Source of the DNA: Nocardiopsis dassonvillei_B
GTDB lineage: Bacteria > Actinomycetota > Actinomycetes > Streptosporangiales > Streptosporangiaceae
Length of the DNA: 64,000 bases
Direction: 5' to 3'
NCBI RefSeq assembly: GCF_964273065.1
Contig: NZ_OZ186815.1
Location: 5,580,001-5,644,000, forward strand
Both the position numbers and the translations under genes were made by a program. The notes beneath the pieces are model-generated. The model was not told where the DNA came from and searched no databases. It saw only the letters and a list, made by a program, of their open reading frames with translations. This document shows, piece after piece, positions 28,104 to 35,662 of the stretch; position 1 is the stretch's first letter; every line of letters starts with the position of its first letter.

Positions 28104-29100
28104 GAGGCGCGGCCCCGGCCCGCCGCCCCGCCCCGGATCCGCGCGGCCTCCCACCGGGACGCCCTCCCCGGCGGAGCGGCACGCGGGGGCGCTCCGGGGC
28201 CCGCGCCCTCCCGGGGGAGGTGCCGGAGCGGCGGAACGCGGGCGGCCGGCGGGGGCGGCGGCCGACCCTCCGGGGCGGCCGCGGACCGGATCCAGGAGCC
28301 CGCCGCGGGTCCGCCACCGCCCGCCTCCCCGGACCCGGAGGCCGTGGCCGGTACACGACCGCCACGGCCTCTCCCCCGCCGGGCCCGGGGGACTCGGGCG
28401 CCAGGGCCCCGAGAGGAACCGCCCCCGCGCCGGGTACGGCTTCCGGCGCGGATCGCCTCCGCCGGCGCCCAGGGAGGCGTCGGCCCACAGGGCGGACCAG
28501 CGGATTCGCCCGTCCCGGGAGCCCGGCGCCGGAAGCGGGTGATCTCCCGCGGTCCGGTGGATTCCTTCTTTCGGTTTCGAATTCATCAGGAAACGGTCAT
28601 AGGGGACCCGGGGGAGGGAATCTCTCGGCTTTTTCGGAAAAACCTGGCCGAACATGGCCTCGTGTGACCCCTGTGGATGCGCCCGGCCCCCGCATCCCCT
28701 ACCGTTGGGGGCGAATCACCCTTCCCCACCAGGTGCCCGCATCCTCGGGAGTGGTCGCGCGGCACGACGGGGGCCTCGTCGGACCGGTGGGCGGAAATGG
28801 TGGTGGAGTGCCTTCTGTGCCATCGAGTCACGCGAACGTAACGATTCGTGTCCCGGGACCCCGGCCCCCGACGGCCCGTAGGCCCCGTGTGCCGAGCATC
28901 CCCACACCGGTGGACCCCGCCGACCCGTGTCGCACGAGGTCGCACGGGTGATCCGGGCGGGCGGTGGCACCGGCCGCCCGAAGGCGCCCCCCGGAGACCG
29001 CACCGCCCCCGACATTAGAATGAGCCGAATCGGAATGTTCGCAGGGGTGACCGTGCCCGGGCACGGATGCGACGTCCGAGACGACATGAGGATTGAGTCC
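28104..29100. other. Long intergenic region aspS to the SpoIIE phosphatase gene
   Basis: No ORF here has a family signature or a good start. Three things are visible. An 11-bp perfect stem (28338-28348 with 28361-28371) may end aspS transcripts. A small AT-richer patch contains the palindrome TTTTTC-G-GAAAAA (28630-28642). A TAGAAT -10 box (29016-29021) and the palindrome CCGTGC-CCGG-GCACGG (29051-29066) lie just before the phosphatase start. Confidence 0.5.
29016..29021 (+). promoter_or_regulatory. -10 box of the SpoIIE phosphatase gene
   Basis: TAGAAT, an excellent actinomycete -10 hexamer; GGAGAC 17 nt upstream is a weak -35. The transcript would start near 29028 and carry the hairpin 29051-29066 in its leader. 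Confidence 0.5.
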
Positions 29101-31086
29101 GTGAACGAAGAACGTGCTGTAGGCGGTGCTTCGGAGGGCGTGCTCGCCGGGGCGTTCCTCCACGCGCCCGAGCCCATGGTGCTCACCGCGGCCGACGGCT
29201 CGATCCGCCACGCCAACCTCGCCTTCCGGGCACTCGTGGACCGCGCGGCCGACGACCTGGCGGGCCGCCGCTGGCACGAACTGCTCGACGGGGACGACGG
29301 CCGCGCCGCCCGTTTCCACCGCGAGGCCCTGGCCCGCCGGGAGTCCCCGAACGGCCGCCCGCGCCGCCGCCTGCGGCTCCGCGTCACCGCCAAGGCCTCC
29401 TGCCTGGCCGAGGCCGAGGTACGGCCGGTGGACGAGGACACCGCCGTCGTCCTCGTGCACGTCCTGTCCACCGAAGAGGCCGACCTGCGGGTCATCGGCG
29501 AGCTGCGCACCGACAACTCCGACTCCGTCCTGTGGAGCCTGGACCTGGGCAGCGGCCGACTGCGCGAGCTCTTCGGCCCCACCCCGCTCGGCTCGCTGCT
29601 GGCCGGGGAGGACCGCGAACTGGACCGCATCCTGGAGCGCGTCCACCCCGACGACATCGCCCGGGTCCGCGACGCCATGTCGGCCTCCTTCGCCGGACGC
29701 GACTACGAGCAGCGCTTCCGGGTCTTCGACCGCCTCGGCGACGAGCGCTCCCTGCACGTGCGCGCCCGGTTCGTGCCCGGCGACCCCGACCGCCTCGTCG
29801 GCATCGTCGACGACGTCACCGAGCACGTCCAGCTGGTCCGCCGCCTGGCCGACCGCCGCCGCACCGAGGCCGAGCACGGCCGCCTGGTCACCGAGCTGTC
29901 CTCCAAGCTCGTCTCGGCCACCACCGTGGACAAGGTCATGGACCTGCTCAGCGAGGAGTTCCTGCCGATCTTCGGCGGCCACACGGCCGCGGCCATGTAC
30001 GTGGAGGACGGCCTGCTGCGCGCCTCGCCCGGGGCCCGGGGGCGAGGCAACACCGACCTCATCGACGGCCGCAGCGCCAGTGACACCAACTACCCCATGG
30101 GAGCGGTCATCCAGGACCGCCAGCCCCGCTTCTTCGAGAGCCGCGCCGAGGTCGTCAGCCGCTTCCCCGCCGCCGTCGACCTCATGCGCCACAACGACTC
30201 CAAGGCCCAGGCCTGGGCGACCGTGCCCATCTTCGGCGACAGCAAGGTCGCCCTGGGCGTGTGGCAGATGGTGTGGGACCGCCCCCACCACGCCAGCCGG
30301 GACGAGCGCGCGCTCATGCTCACCTTCGCCGGACTGGCCGGCCAGGCCCTCCAGCGCATCAAGGCCCAGCAGGCGGAGCTGGAACTGGCCGACGCCGTGC
30401 AGCGGCGCATGCTGCCCCGCCAGGTGGCCAGCTTCCCCGACCTGGACATCGCCACCAAGTACCTGCCCTCCCGGGCCGACTGGCGCATCTGCGGCGACTT
30501 CTACGACGTCGTCGAACTGCCCGGGGGCCGGGTCGGCCTGCTGGTCGGCGACGTGCAGGGCCACGGTGTCGAGGCGGCCGCCGCGATGGGGCAGATCCGC
30601 GCCGCTTTCCGCGCCTACGCCAGCAACCAGTCCGACCCGGGCGTCGTCCTGGGCGAGACCAACCGGCTGCTCAGCGACACCGGCGAGATCGTGTTCGCCA
30701 CCTGCGGCTACCTGGTCCTGGAGCGGTCCACCGGCGCCATGCAGGCCGCCTGGGCCGGGCAGCCGCCCGTCGTCCTGGCCGGCCCCGACGGCTTCGAGGT
30801 GTGGGAGCCCGAGACCGGACCGCCGCTGGGCGTGCTCCCCGACACCGTGTACCCCGTGACCGACCGCGTCCTGGAGCCGCGCTCCACCCTGCTGCTCTGC
30901 TCCGACGGGCTGGTGGAGAGCTCCGAGGTGCTCATGGAGGACGGCCTGGACAAGGTCGGCGCCGCCCTCGCCGAGCACTGCGAGGACCCCGAGGGGGCCG
31001 CGCACGCACTGGCCGAGATGGCCCCCGCCGGGCGCGGCGACGACATCGCCCTCCTCATCGCCCGGATGCGCCGCCCGGCCGCCTGA
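29101..31086 (+). CDS. PAS-GAF-SpoIIE (PP2C-type) protein phosphatase
   Basis: 661-aa RsbU-like phosphatase expected to dephosphorylate an anti-sigma-factor antagonist. Two N-terminal PAS-like regions (PMVLTAADGSIRHANLAFRALV; then a PAC-like segment ending LVGIVDDVTEHVQLVRRLADRR) precede a GAF-like sensor (LSSKLVSATTVDKVMDLLSEEF onward). The C-terminal phosphatase domain has the metal motifs RICGDFYDVVELPGGRVGLLVGDVQGHG, LLLCSDGLVESS and GRGDDIALLI. GTG at 29101 has GAGGA 8 nt upstream and is preferred to ATG 29086. No membrane segment, so it senses cytosolic ligands. No partner gene is adjacent. Confidence 0.88.
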   Translation: MNEERAVGGASEGVLAGAFLHAPEPMVLTAADGSIRHANLAFRALVDRAADDLAGRRWHELLDGDDGRAARFHREALARRESPNGRPRRRLRLRVTAKASCLAEAEVRPVDEDTAVVLVHVLSTEEADLRVIGELRTDNSDSVLWSLDLGSGRLRELFGPTPLGSLLAGEDRELDRILERVHPDDIARVRDAMSASFAGRDYEQRFRVFDRLGDERSLHVRARFVPGDPDRLVGIVDDVTEHVQLVRRLADRRRTEAEHGRLVTELSSKLVSATTVDKVMDLLSEEFLPIFGGHTAAAMYVEDGLLRASPGARGRGNTDLIDGRSASDTNYPMGAVIQDRQPRFFESRAEVVSRFPAAVDLMRHNDSKAQAWATVPIFGDSKVALGVWQMVWDRPHHASRDERALMLTFAGLAGQALQRIKAQQAELELADAVQRRMLPRQVASFPDLDIATKYLPSRADWRICGDFYDVVELPGGRVGLLVGDVQGHGVEAAAAMGQIRAAFRAYASNQSDPGVVLGETNRLLSDTGEIVFATCGYLVLERSTGAMQAAWAGQPPVVLAGPDGFEVWEPETGPPLGVLPDTVYPVTDRVLEPRSTLLLCSDGLVESSEVLMEDGLDKVGAALAEHCEDPEGAAHALAEMAPAGRGDDIALLIARMRRPAA

Positions 31087-31133
31087 GGGGCCGCCGCTCC
31101 CGCGTACCGGCCCCGGCGGTCGGCGCCACCGCC

Positions 31134-31148
31134 TACCCTGGACGGGTG
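31134..31148 (+). promoter_or_regulatory. Leaderless-type promoter of rarA
   Basis: TACCCT at 31134-31139 ends 6 nt before the GTG at 31146, so the transcript probably begins at the start codon; there is no Shine-Dalgarno sequence. Confidence 0.45.
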
Positions 31149-32498
31149 TCCGCAACGCTGTTCGACGATGCCGGTTCCGAGGCCGCCAGAGGCCAGGAGC
31201 CGCTGGCCGTGCGCATGCGGCCGCGTACCCTCGACGAGGTGATGGGCCAGCGCCACCTGCTGGGCGAGGGCAGCCCGCTGCGCCGCCTGGTCGAGGACGA
31301 CGCGCCCATGTCCGTGTTCCTGTGGGGCCCGCCCGGTACCGGCAAGACCACCCTGGCCACCGTGGTCAGCAGGGCGACCAAGCGCCGGTTCGTGGAGCTG
31401 TCCGCGGTCAGCGCCGGGGTCAAGGACGTGCGCGCGGTCATCGAGGAGGCCCGCCGCCGGATGGGCATGCACGGCACCCGGACGCTGCTGTTCGTCGACG
31501 AGGTCCACCGCTTCAACAAGACCCAGCAGGACGCCCTGCTGCCCGCGGTGGAGAACCGCTGGGTCAGCTTCATCGGCGCCACCACCGAGAACCCCTTCTT
31601 CTCCGTGGTCGGTCCGCTGCTGTCGCGCTCCCTGCTGCTCACCCTGGAACCCCTGGACGACGCCGACGTGCAGGGGCTGCTGGAGCGCGCCCTGACCGAC
31701 GAGCGCGGACTGGACGGGCGCTACACCCTCAGCGGAGAGGCCGCCGCCGACCTGGTCCGGCTGGCCGGGGGAGACGGCCGCCGCTCCCTCACCTACCTCG
31801 AGGCCGCGGCCCTGGTGGCCGGGCCGCCCGCCGCCGAACCGGTCGAGATCACCGCCGCCCACCTCGAGCGGGCCGTCGACCGCCACGCCGTGCGCTACGA
31901 CCGCTCCGGCGACCAGCACTACGACGTCGTCAGCGCGTTCATCAAGAGCATGCGCGGCAGCGACCCCGACGCAGCCCTGCACTACCTGGCCCGCATGATC
32001 GAGGCGGGGGAGGACCCCCGGTTCATCGCCCGCCGCCTCGTCGTCCACGCCAGCGAGGACGTCGGCATGGCCGACCCCACCGCGCTCCAGACGGCCGTGG
32101 CCGCCGCCCAGGCGGTCGAACTCGTCGGCATGCCCGAGGCGCGCATCAACCTCGCCCAGGCCGTCATCCACATCAGCGTGGCGCCCAAGTCCAACGCGGT
32201 GATCACCGCCATCGGCGAGGCCATCGCCGACGTCCGCGCCGGGCACGCCGGGCCGGTCCCGCGCCACCTGCGCGACGGACACTCCAGGGGCGCCAAGGAG
32301 CTGGGCCACGGCAGGGGCTACCTCTACGCCCACGACCACCCCGGCGGCGTCGCACCCCAGGTGCACGCCCCCGAGGGCCTGGTGGGCCGCGAGTACTACC
32401 GCCCCACCGAGCACGGCGCCGAACGCCGCGTCTCCGAGGTGCTGCGCCGTATCAAGGAGGTCCTGCGCGGCGGCCGCACCGCCCCGCAGGACCCCTGA
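31146..32498 (+). CDS. rarA: Replication-associated recombination protein A (MgsA/RarA ATPase)
   Basis: 450-aa AAA+ ATPase related to clamp loaders, acting at stalled replication forks. Walker A is SVFLWGPPGTGKTTLAT, Walker B TLLFVDEVHRFNKTQQDALLP, sensor 1 FIGATTENPFFSV, and the C-terminal tetramerisation region holds SGDQHYDVVSAFIKSMRGSDPDAALHYLARM. GTG at 31146 (VSATLFDDAGSEA) matches the family start. Downstream gene is convergent. Confidence 0.95.
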   Translation: MSATLFDDAGSEAARGQEPLAVRMRPRTLDEVMGQRHLLGEGSPLRRLVEDDAPMSVFLWGPPGTGKTTLATVVSRATKRRFVELSAVSAGVKDVRAVIEEARRRMGMHGTRTLLFVDEVHRFNKTQQDALLPAVENRWVSFIGATTENPFFSVVGPLLSRSLLLTLEPLDDADVQGLLERALTDERGLDGRYTLSGEAAADLVRLAGGDGRRSLTYLEAAALVAGPPAAEPVEITAAHLERAVDRHAVRYDRSGDQHYDVVSAFIKSMRGSDPDAALHYLARMIEAGEDPRFIARRLVVHASEDVGMADPTALQTAVAAAQAVELVGMPEARINLAQAVIHISVAPKSNAVITAIGEAIADVRAGHAGPVPRHLRDGHSRGAKELGHGRGYLYAHDHPGGVAPQVHAPEGLVGREYYRPTEHGAERRVSEVLRRIKEVLRGGRTAPQDP

Positions 32499-32667
32499 TC
32501 CGGCTCCGGCGCCCCACCCGCCCCGCGGGGGTGTGAGGCGCCGGCGGGGTTCTGCCGGCCCCGAGGGGGTGTCCGGGGAACGGGGATGTCCCCGTGGGGC
32601 CGAGGGTCCCCGCCCCCCGGGGCGCCGAACGCGGACCGGAGCGGAGCGGAGGTCCAAAAAACAGGGC

Positions 32668-34194
32668 CTAGTCGGTGAACAGCTCGGTGACCTGGACGAT
32701 CTCCCGGGGCTCGCCCTCGGCGGCCTCCTCCTCGGAGAAGGTCACCTCCACGATCACCACCGGGCCCCAGGACAGGTAGTCGATGAAGTCGCGGCCGGTC
32801 AGCTCCCAGGTGCCGCGCCCCTCCTCGTCCAGGAAGACGTGGTCGGGGGCGGCGCAGAACTTGGCGCACAGGACCTCGGCCTCGGGGTCGATCACCGCGG
32901 TCCCGGGCTCCCCGGCCTCCTCCCACTGAGCCGCCCAGTCCTGGTGGGTGGGCACGCCCTGGCCCCGGACCGGCTCGTCGTCGCGGTCCACCGGGGTGAA
33001 CACCCACGGCCCCTCCACGACGTTCTCCTGCTCGGCGGGGTCGAACCGGACCACCAGCGTCCGGGGCTCCTCCTGCGGAGAGGGACTGGGGGAGGCCTCC
33101 TCCAGCCCGGTGTCGGCCACCAGGGCCTCGTCGTCGGAGGTCCCCGCCAGCCGGGAGACCCCCCACACGCCCGCGCCCACCAGGGCCACGGCGAGCACCC
33201 CCGCGCCCACCACGACCGGCACCCTCGGGGACCGCTCCCGGGACGGGCGGCCCTCCAGGCGGATCACCCGGGGCACGCGCTGGGCCGGTTCGACCGCCCG
33301 CCACTCCCGTTCCATCAGGGCGGCCAGCTCCTCCCGGTCCGGCGGCCCCGCGCCCTCCCGGCCGTTCTCCCGCTGCCAGACGGCCAGCACCGACCCGATC
33401 ACCTCGTGCAGGCTGGGCCGCGCCCCCGGCTCGGGGTCCAGGGCCCGGGACACCACCGGCACCAGCCCCTTGGGCAGCCCGGTCAGGTTGTGCTCGCCCG
33501 CCGCGGCGCGCGCGGCGATCTCCCCGGGCTCGCCGGGGCCGAAGGGCAGCCGCCCCGTGCCCGCGTAGGCGGTGACCGCGCCCCAGGAGAACACGTCGCC
33601 GGCAGGGGAGGCCTCCCCGCCGGCGAACCGCTCCGGGCTCAGCCAGGTCGCGCCCGTCCCGTCGGCGTCGGTGACGGCGCAGTCCATGATGTGCGGGCCG
33701 TGCGACTCCAGCAGCACCCGTTCGTGGTTCAGCGACCCGTGCGCCACGCCCCGGGCGTGCAGTGCGGACAGGCCCTCGGCCAGGCCCACGGCCAGCGCCA
33801 GGAGCTTGCCGGTACCCAGGCCGCCGCGCTTGGTCACCAGGTGGGAGAGCCGTTCCCCCTCCATGTACGGCATGGCCAGCCAGGGCCGGTCGGCCCGGGC
33901 GTCGAACGCGGAGGGGACCACCACGCGCGCCGGGTCCACCTGTGCCAGTGCGGTCAACCGCCGCACCAGCGCCTCGCGGTCCCCGACCGGGCTCCTGAGG
34001 ACCTTCACGGCGACCAGCCGCTCGCCCGCGGTGGGCGACGCCGGGTCGACCGCGGCGTAGACCGTCCCGGACGCCCCCTGCCCCAGCCGCCCCAGGACGA
34101 GGTAGGGGCCTATCCGTGCCGGGTCGTCCGGATACAGCGGGGGGAGGTGTTCCGGTACCAGTACGGAGATCTCTCGAGGAGAACGAGGGCTCAT
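32668..34194 (-). CDS. Membrane-anchored Ser/Thr pseudokinase with extracytoplasmic domain
   Basis: 508-aa protein with an N-terminal kinase fold (about residues 28-275), a juxtamembrane region, one transmembrane helix (about 325-350, VPVVVGAGVLAVALVGAGVWG) and a 155-residue extracellular domain. The glycine loop GRLGQGASGTVYAAVD and VAVK Lys64 remain. However, the catalytic loop HRDLKxxN reads HGSLNHER (Asp replaced by Ser154, Asn by Arg159) and DFG reads DCA (Asp171 kept). Phosphotransfer is therefore unlikely. ATG at 34194 follows ACAGGA; the earlier in-frame ATG at 34248 has no ribosome binding site. Confidence 0.85.
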   Translation of the reverse strand: MSPRSPREISVLVPEHLPPLYPDDPARIGPYLVLGRLGQGASGTVYAAVDPASPTAGERLVAVKVLRSPVGDREALVRRLTALAQVDPARVVVPSAFDARADRPWLAMPYMEGERLSHLVTKRGGLGTGKLLALAVGLAEGLSALHARGVAHGSLNHERVLLESHGPHIMDCAVTDADGTGATWLSPERFAGGEASPAGDVFSWGAVTAYAGTGRLPFGPGEPGEIAARAAAGEHNLTGLPKGLVPVVSRALDPEPGARPSLHEVIGSVLAVWQRENGREGAGPPDREELAALMEREWRAVEPAQRVPRVIRLEGRPSRERSPRVPVVVGAGVLAVALVGAGVWGVSRLAGTSDDEALVADTGLEEASPSPSPQEEPRTLVVRFDPAEQENVVEGPWVFTPVDRDDEPVRGQGVPTHQDWAAQWEEAGEPGTAVIDPEAEVLCAKFCAAPDHVFLDEEGRGTWELTGRDFIDYLSWGPVVIVEVTFSEEEAAEGEPREIVQVTELFTD

Positions 34195-34543
34195 GGTTGT
34201 CCTGTCGCGATGCTTCTGGGCCGACGTGGCGGTGGAGTGTCCCGACATCGTAGTGAAGATCCCGCTGCAGGGTCATTCTCCCGAATCCGGGGGGCGGAGT
34301 CGACGCCCGCGTCCTCCATCGGCCATCGGCCGCGGGCCGCCGACCGCGGAGCCGCGCACGGCGAGGCCCGCGCACGTCCGTCGGCCTGACGCGATATGGT
34401 CGGCCGGAACCCGTCGGTTCGGACGCCCCCACCCCGGAGCGCGGCCGACGGCGGGCGGCCCCCGGCGCACTCCGGCGCACGCGCGGGGGACCGCGTCGCA
34501 CACAGGCCCTCGAAGTAACCCCTATCCGCTTTACGGAGCCCGC
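34195..34543. other. Divergent intergenic region, pseudokinase and DUF948 gene
   Basis: 349 bp with no gene. For the minus strand, ATGACC (34276-34271) and TACGAT (34252-34247), 18 nt apart, make a reasonable pseudokinase promoter. For the plus strand, TATGGT near 34390 is a possible -10 without a clear -35. Nothing else stands out. Confidence 0.4.
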
Positions 34544-34936
34544 ATGCTTACCGGAGGAGAGGTCGCCGCGCTCGTCGCCGCGGTGGTCTGGGCGGTGCTG
34601 GCCACGTTCATCTGCGTGGCGCTCGTCAAACTGATCAAGCTCATCAACGCCGCGACAGCGGTCGTCTCGGAGCTGGGCGACCGCACCCCGCCCCTGATGG
34701 ACGACGTCGCCGCCACGGTCGAACGCGCCAACACCTCCCTGGAGCGGGTGGAGGAGATCACCGCCAACGCCCAGGCCACCAGCGAGGACGTGGCCACCAT
34801 GACCGCGCTGACCCGCTCGGTGGTCACCGGCCCGCTCGTGAAGGCCGCCTCGCTGTCCTACGGGGTCCGCCGGGTGCTGGGACAGCGCCGGGCCCTGGCG
34901 GTCGTGCGCGGCCGCCGCCGGAAGGAGAACCGGTGA
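34544..34936 (+). CDS. DUF948-family small membrane protein
   Basis: 130-aa protein with one N-terminal transmembrane helix (EVAALVAAVVWAVLATFICVALVKL) followed by an amphipathic helical region (LMDDVAATVERANTSLERVEEITANAQATSEDV) and a basic C-terminus, the usual DUF948 layout. Function unknown. ATG at 34544 follows ACGGAG. Its stop overlaps the start of the next gene, a pair commonly found upstream of alaS in Streptomyces-like genomes. Confidence 0.85.
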   Translation: MLTGGEVAALVAAVVWAVLATFICVALVKLIKLINAATAVVSELGDRTPPLMDDVAATVERANTSLERVEEITANAQATSEDVATMTALTRSVVTGPLVKAASLSYGVRRVLGQRRALAVVRGRRRKENR

Positions 34937-35205
34937 TCAGGAGACTGCTCTACCTCGCCGCCGGCGCCGCCTTGGGCGGCTACGCCGTGCACCGCGTCCA
35001 CCAGGCCCGCCGGGCCCTCACGCCGGGCGGCATCGCCGAGCGCGTGGAGGGCCGGGTCGGCGAGTACAAGGGTGCGCTGCGCGAGCTGAACGAGGACCTG
35101 GCCGCGGCCGTCCGCGACCAGGAGGAGGAGCTGCTGCGCGTCTACGCGCCCCGCCGCTCCCGCTCCCTGCCGCCCGGCGGCCGGGACGCCCTCCCCGAAG
35201 CCTGA
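34933..35205 (+). CDS. Small membrane-associated protein (DUF6167-like)
   Basis: 90-aa protein with a short hydrophobic N-terminus (LLYLAAGAALGGYAVHRVHQA) and a charged helical body (RVGEYKGALRELNEDLAAAVRDQEEELL). GTG at 34933 overlaps the DUF948 stop by 4 bp, so the two are translationally coupled and probably act together. The family assignment rests on context and sequence look. Confidence 0.75.
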   Translation: MIRRLLYLAAGAALGGYAVHRVHQARRALTPGGIAERVEGRVGEYKGALRELNEDLAAAVRDQEEELLRVYAPRRSRSLPPGGRDALPEA

Positions 35206-35662
35206 GCCGGATCGGCGGACCGGGTGCGACCGTCTCCGCCCGGGCGTCCCACGACCTCCCGGGAACCCTCTCCGGGGAGCGGCTCCGGCTCCCCGCCCGC
35301 GTCCGGTTCCGGCGTCCCGCGCACGCCCGGCACGGACACCACCGTCCGGGCGCCGATGTTCACCCGTGCCGCGGTCGGCCCGCCGTCCGCCGCCGTCCCC
35401 ACCGCCGCCGCCCGGGTCCGGCCGCCGCGGCGCCTCCCGGTGCCCGACGGCGATAGCCTTGGAACAACAGAGGTCCCGGCGTTGTCGTGAACAGGGCGGG
35501 ACCGGGTCGGCCGTCCCCGCCGGGGGCGGTGCCGAGGACAGAACCGCAAGCACCCGCGTGGTCGTCCCCCTACCATTGGGCCACCGAACGACCACCCGCA
35601 ACCAGGTCCCGGGCAGGGACGGGCCCGCCGAGGGCGGCGGAGCCGAGCACAGGAGGGCATCA
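35206..35662 (+). other. alaS upstream region
   Basis: 457 bp without a gene. TAGCCT (35453-35458) and TACCAT (35571-35576) are candidate -10 boxes; the latter lies inside a perfect 8-bp inverted repeat GTGGTCGT-N22-ACGACCAC (35558-35595), so a repressor could cover it. The AGGGTGGNACCGCG signature of T-box leaders is absent. Confidence 0.4.

Noticed and set aside
28344..28667. 107-codon ORF in the aspS downstream gap
   Set aside because: Arginine/proline-rich translation, no ribosome binding site, no recognisable domain.
35206..35662. T-box leader for alaS
   Set aside because: The conserved T-box/antiterminator sequence and the specifier-loop arrangement are absent.
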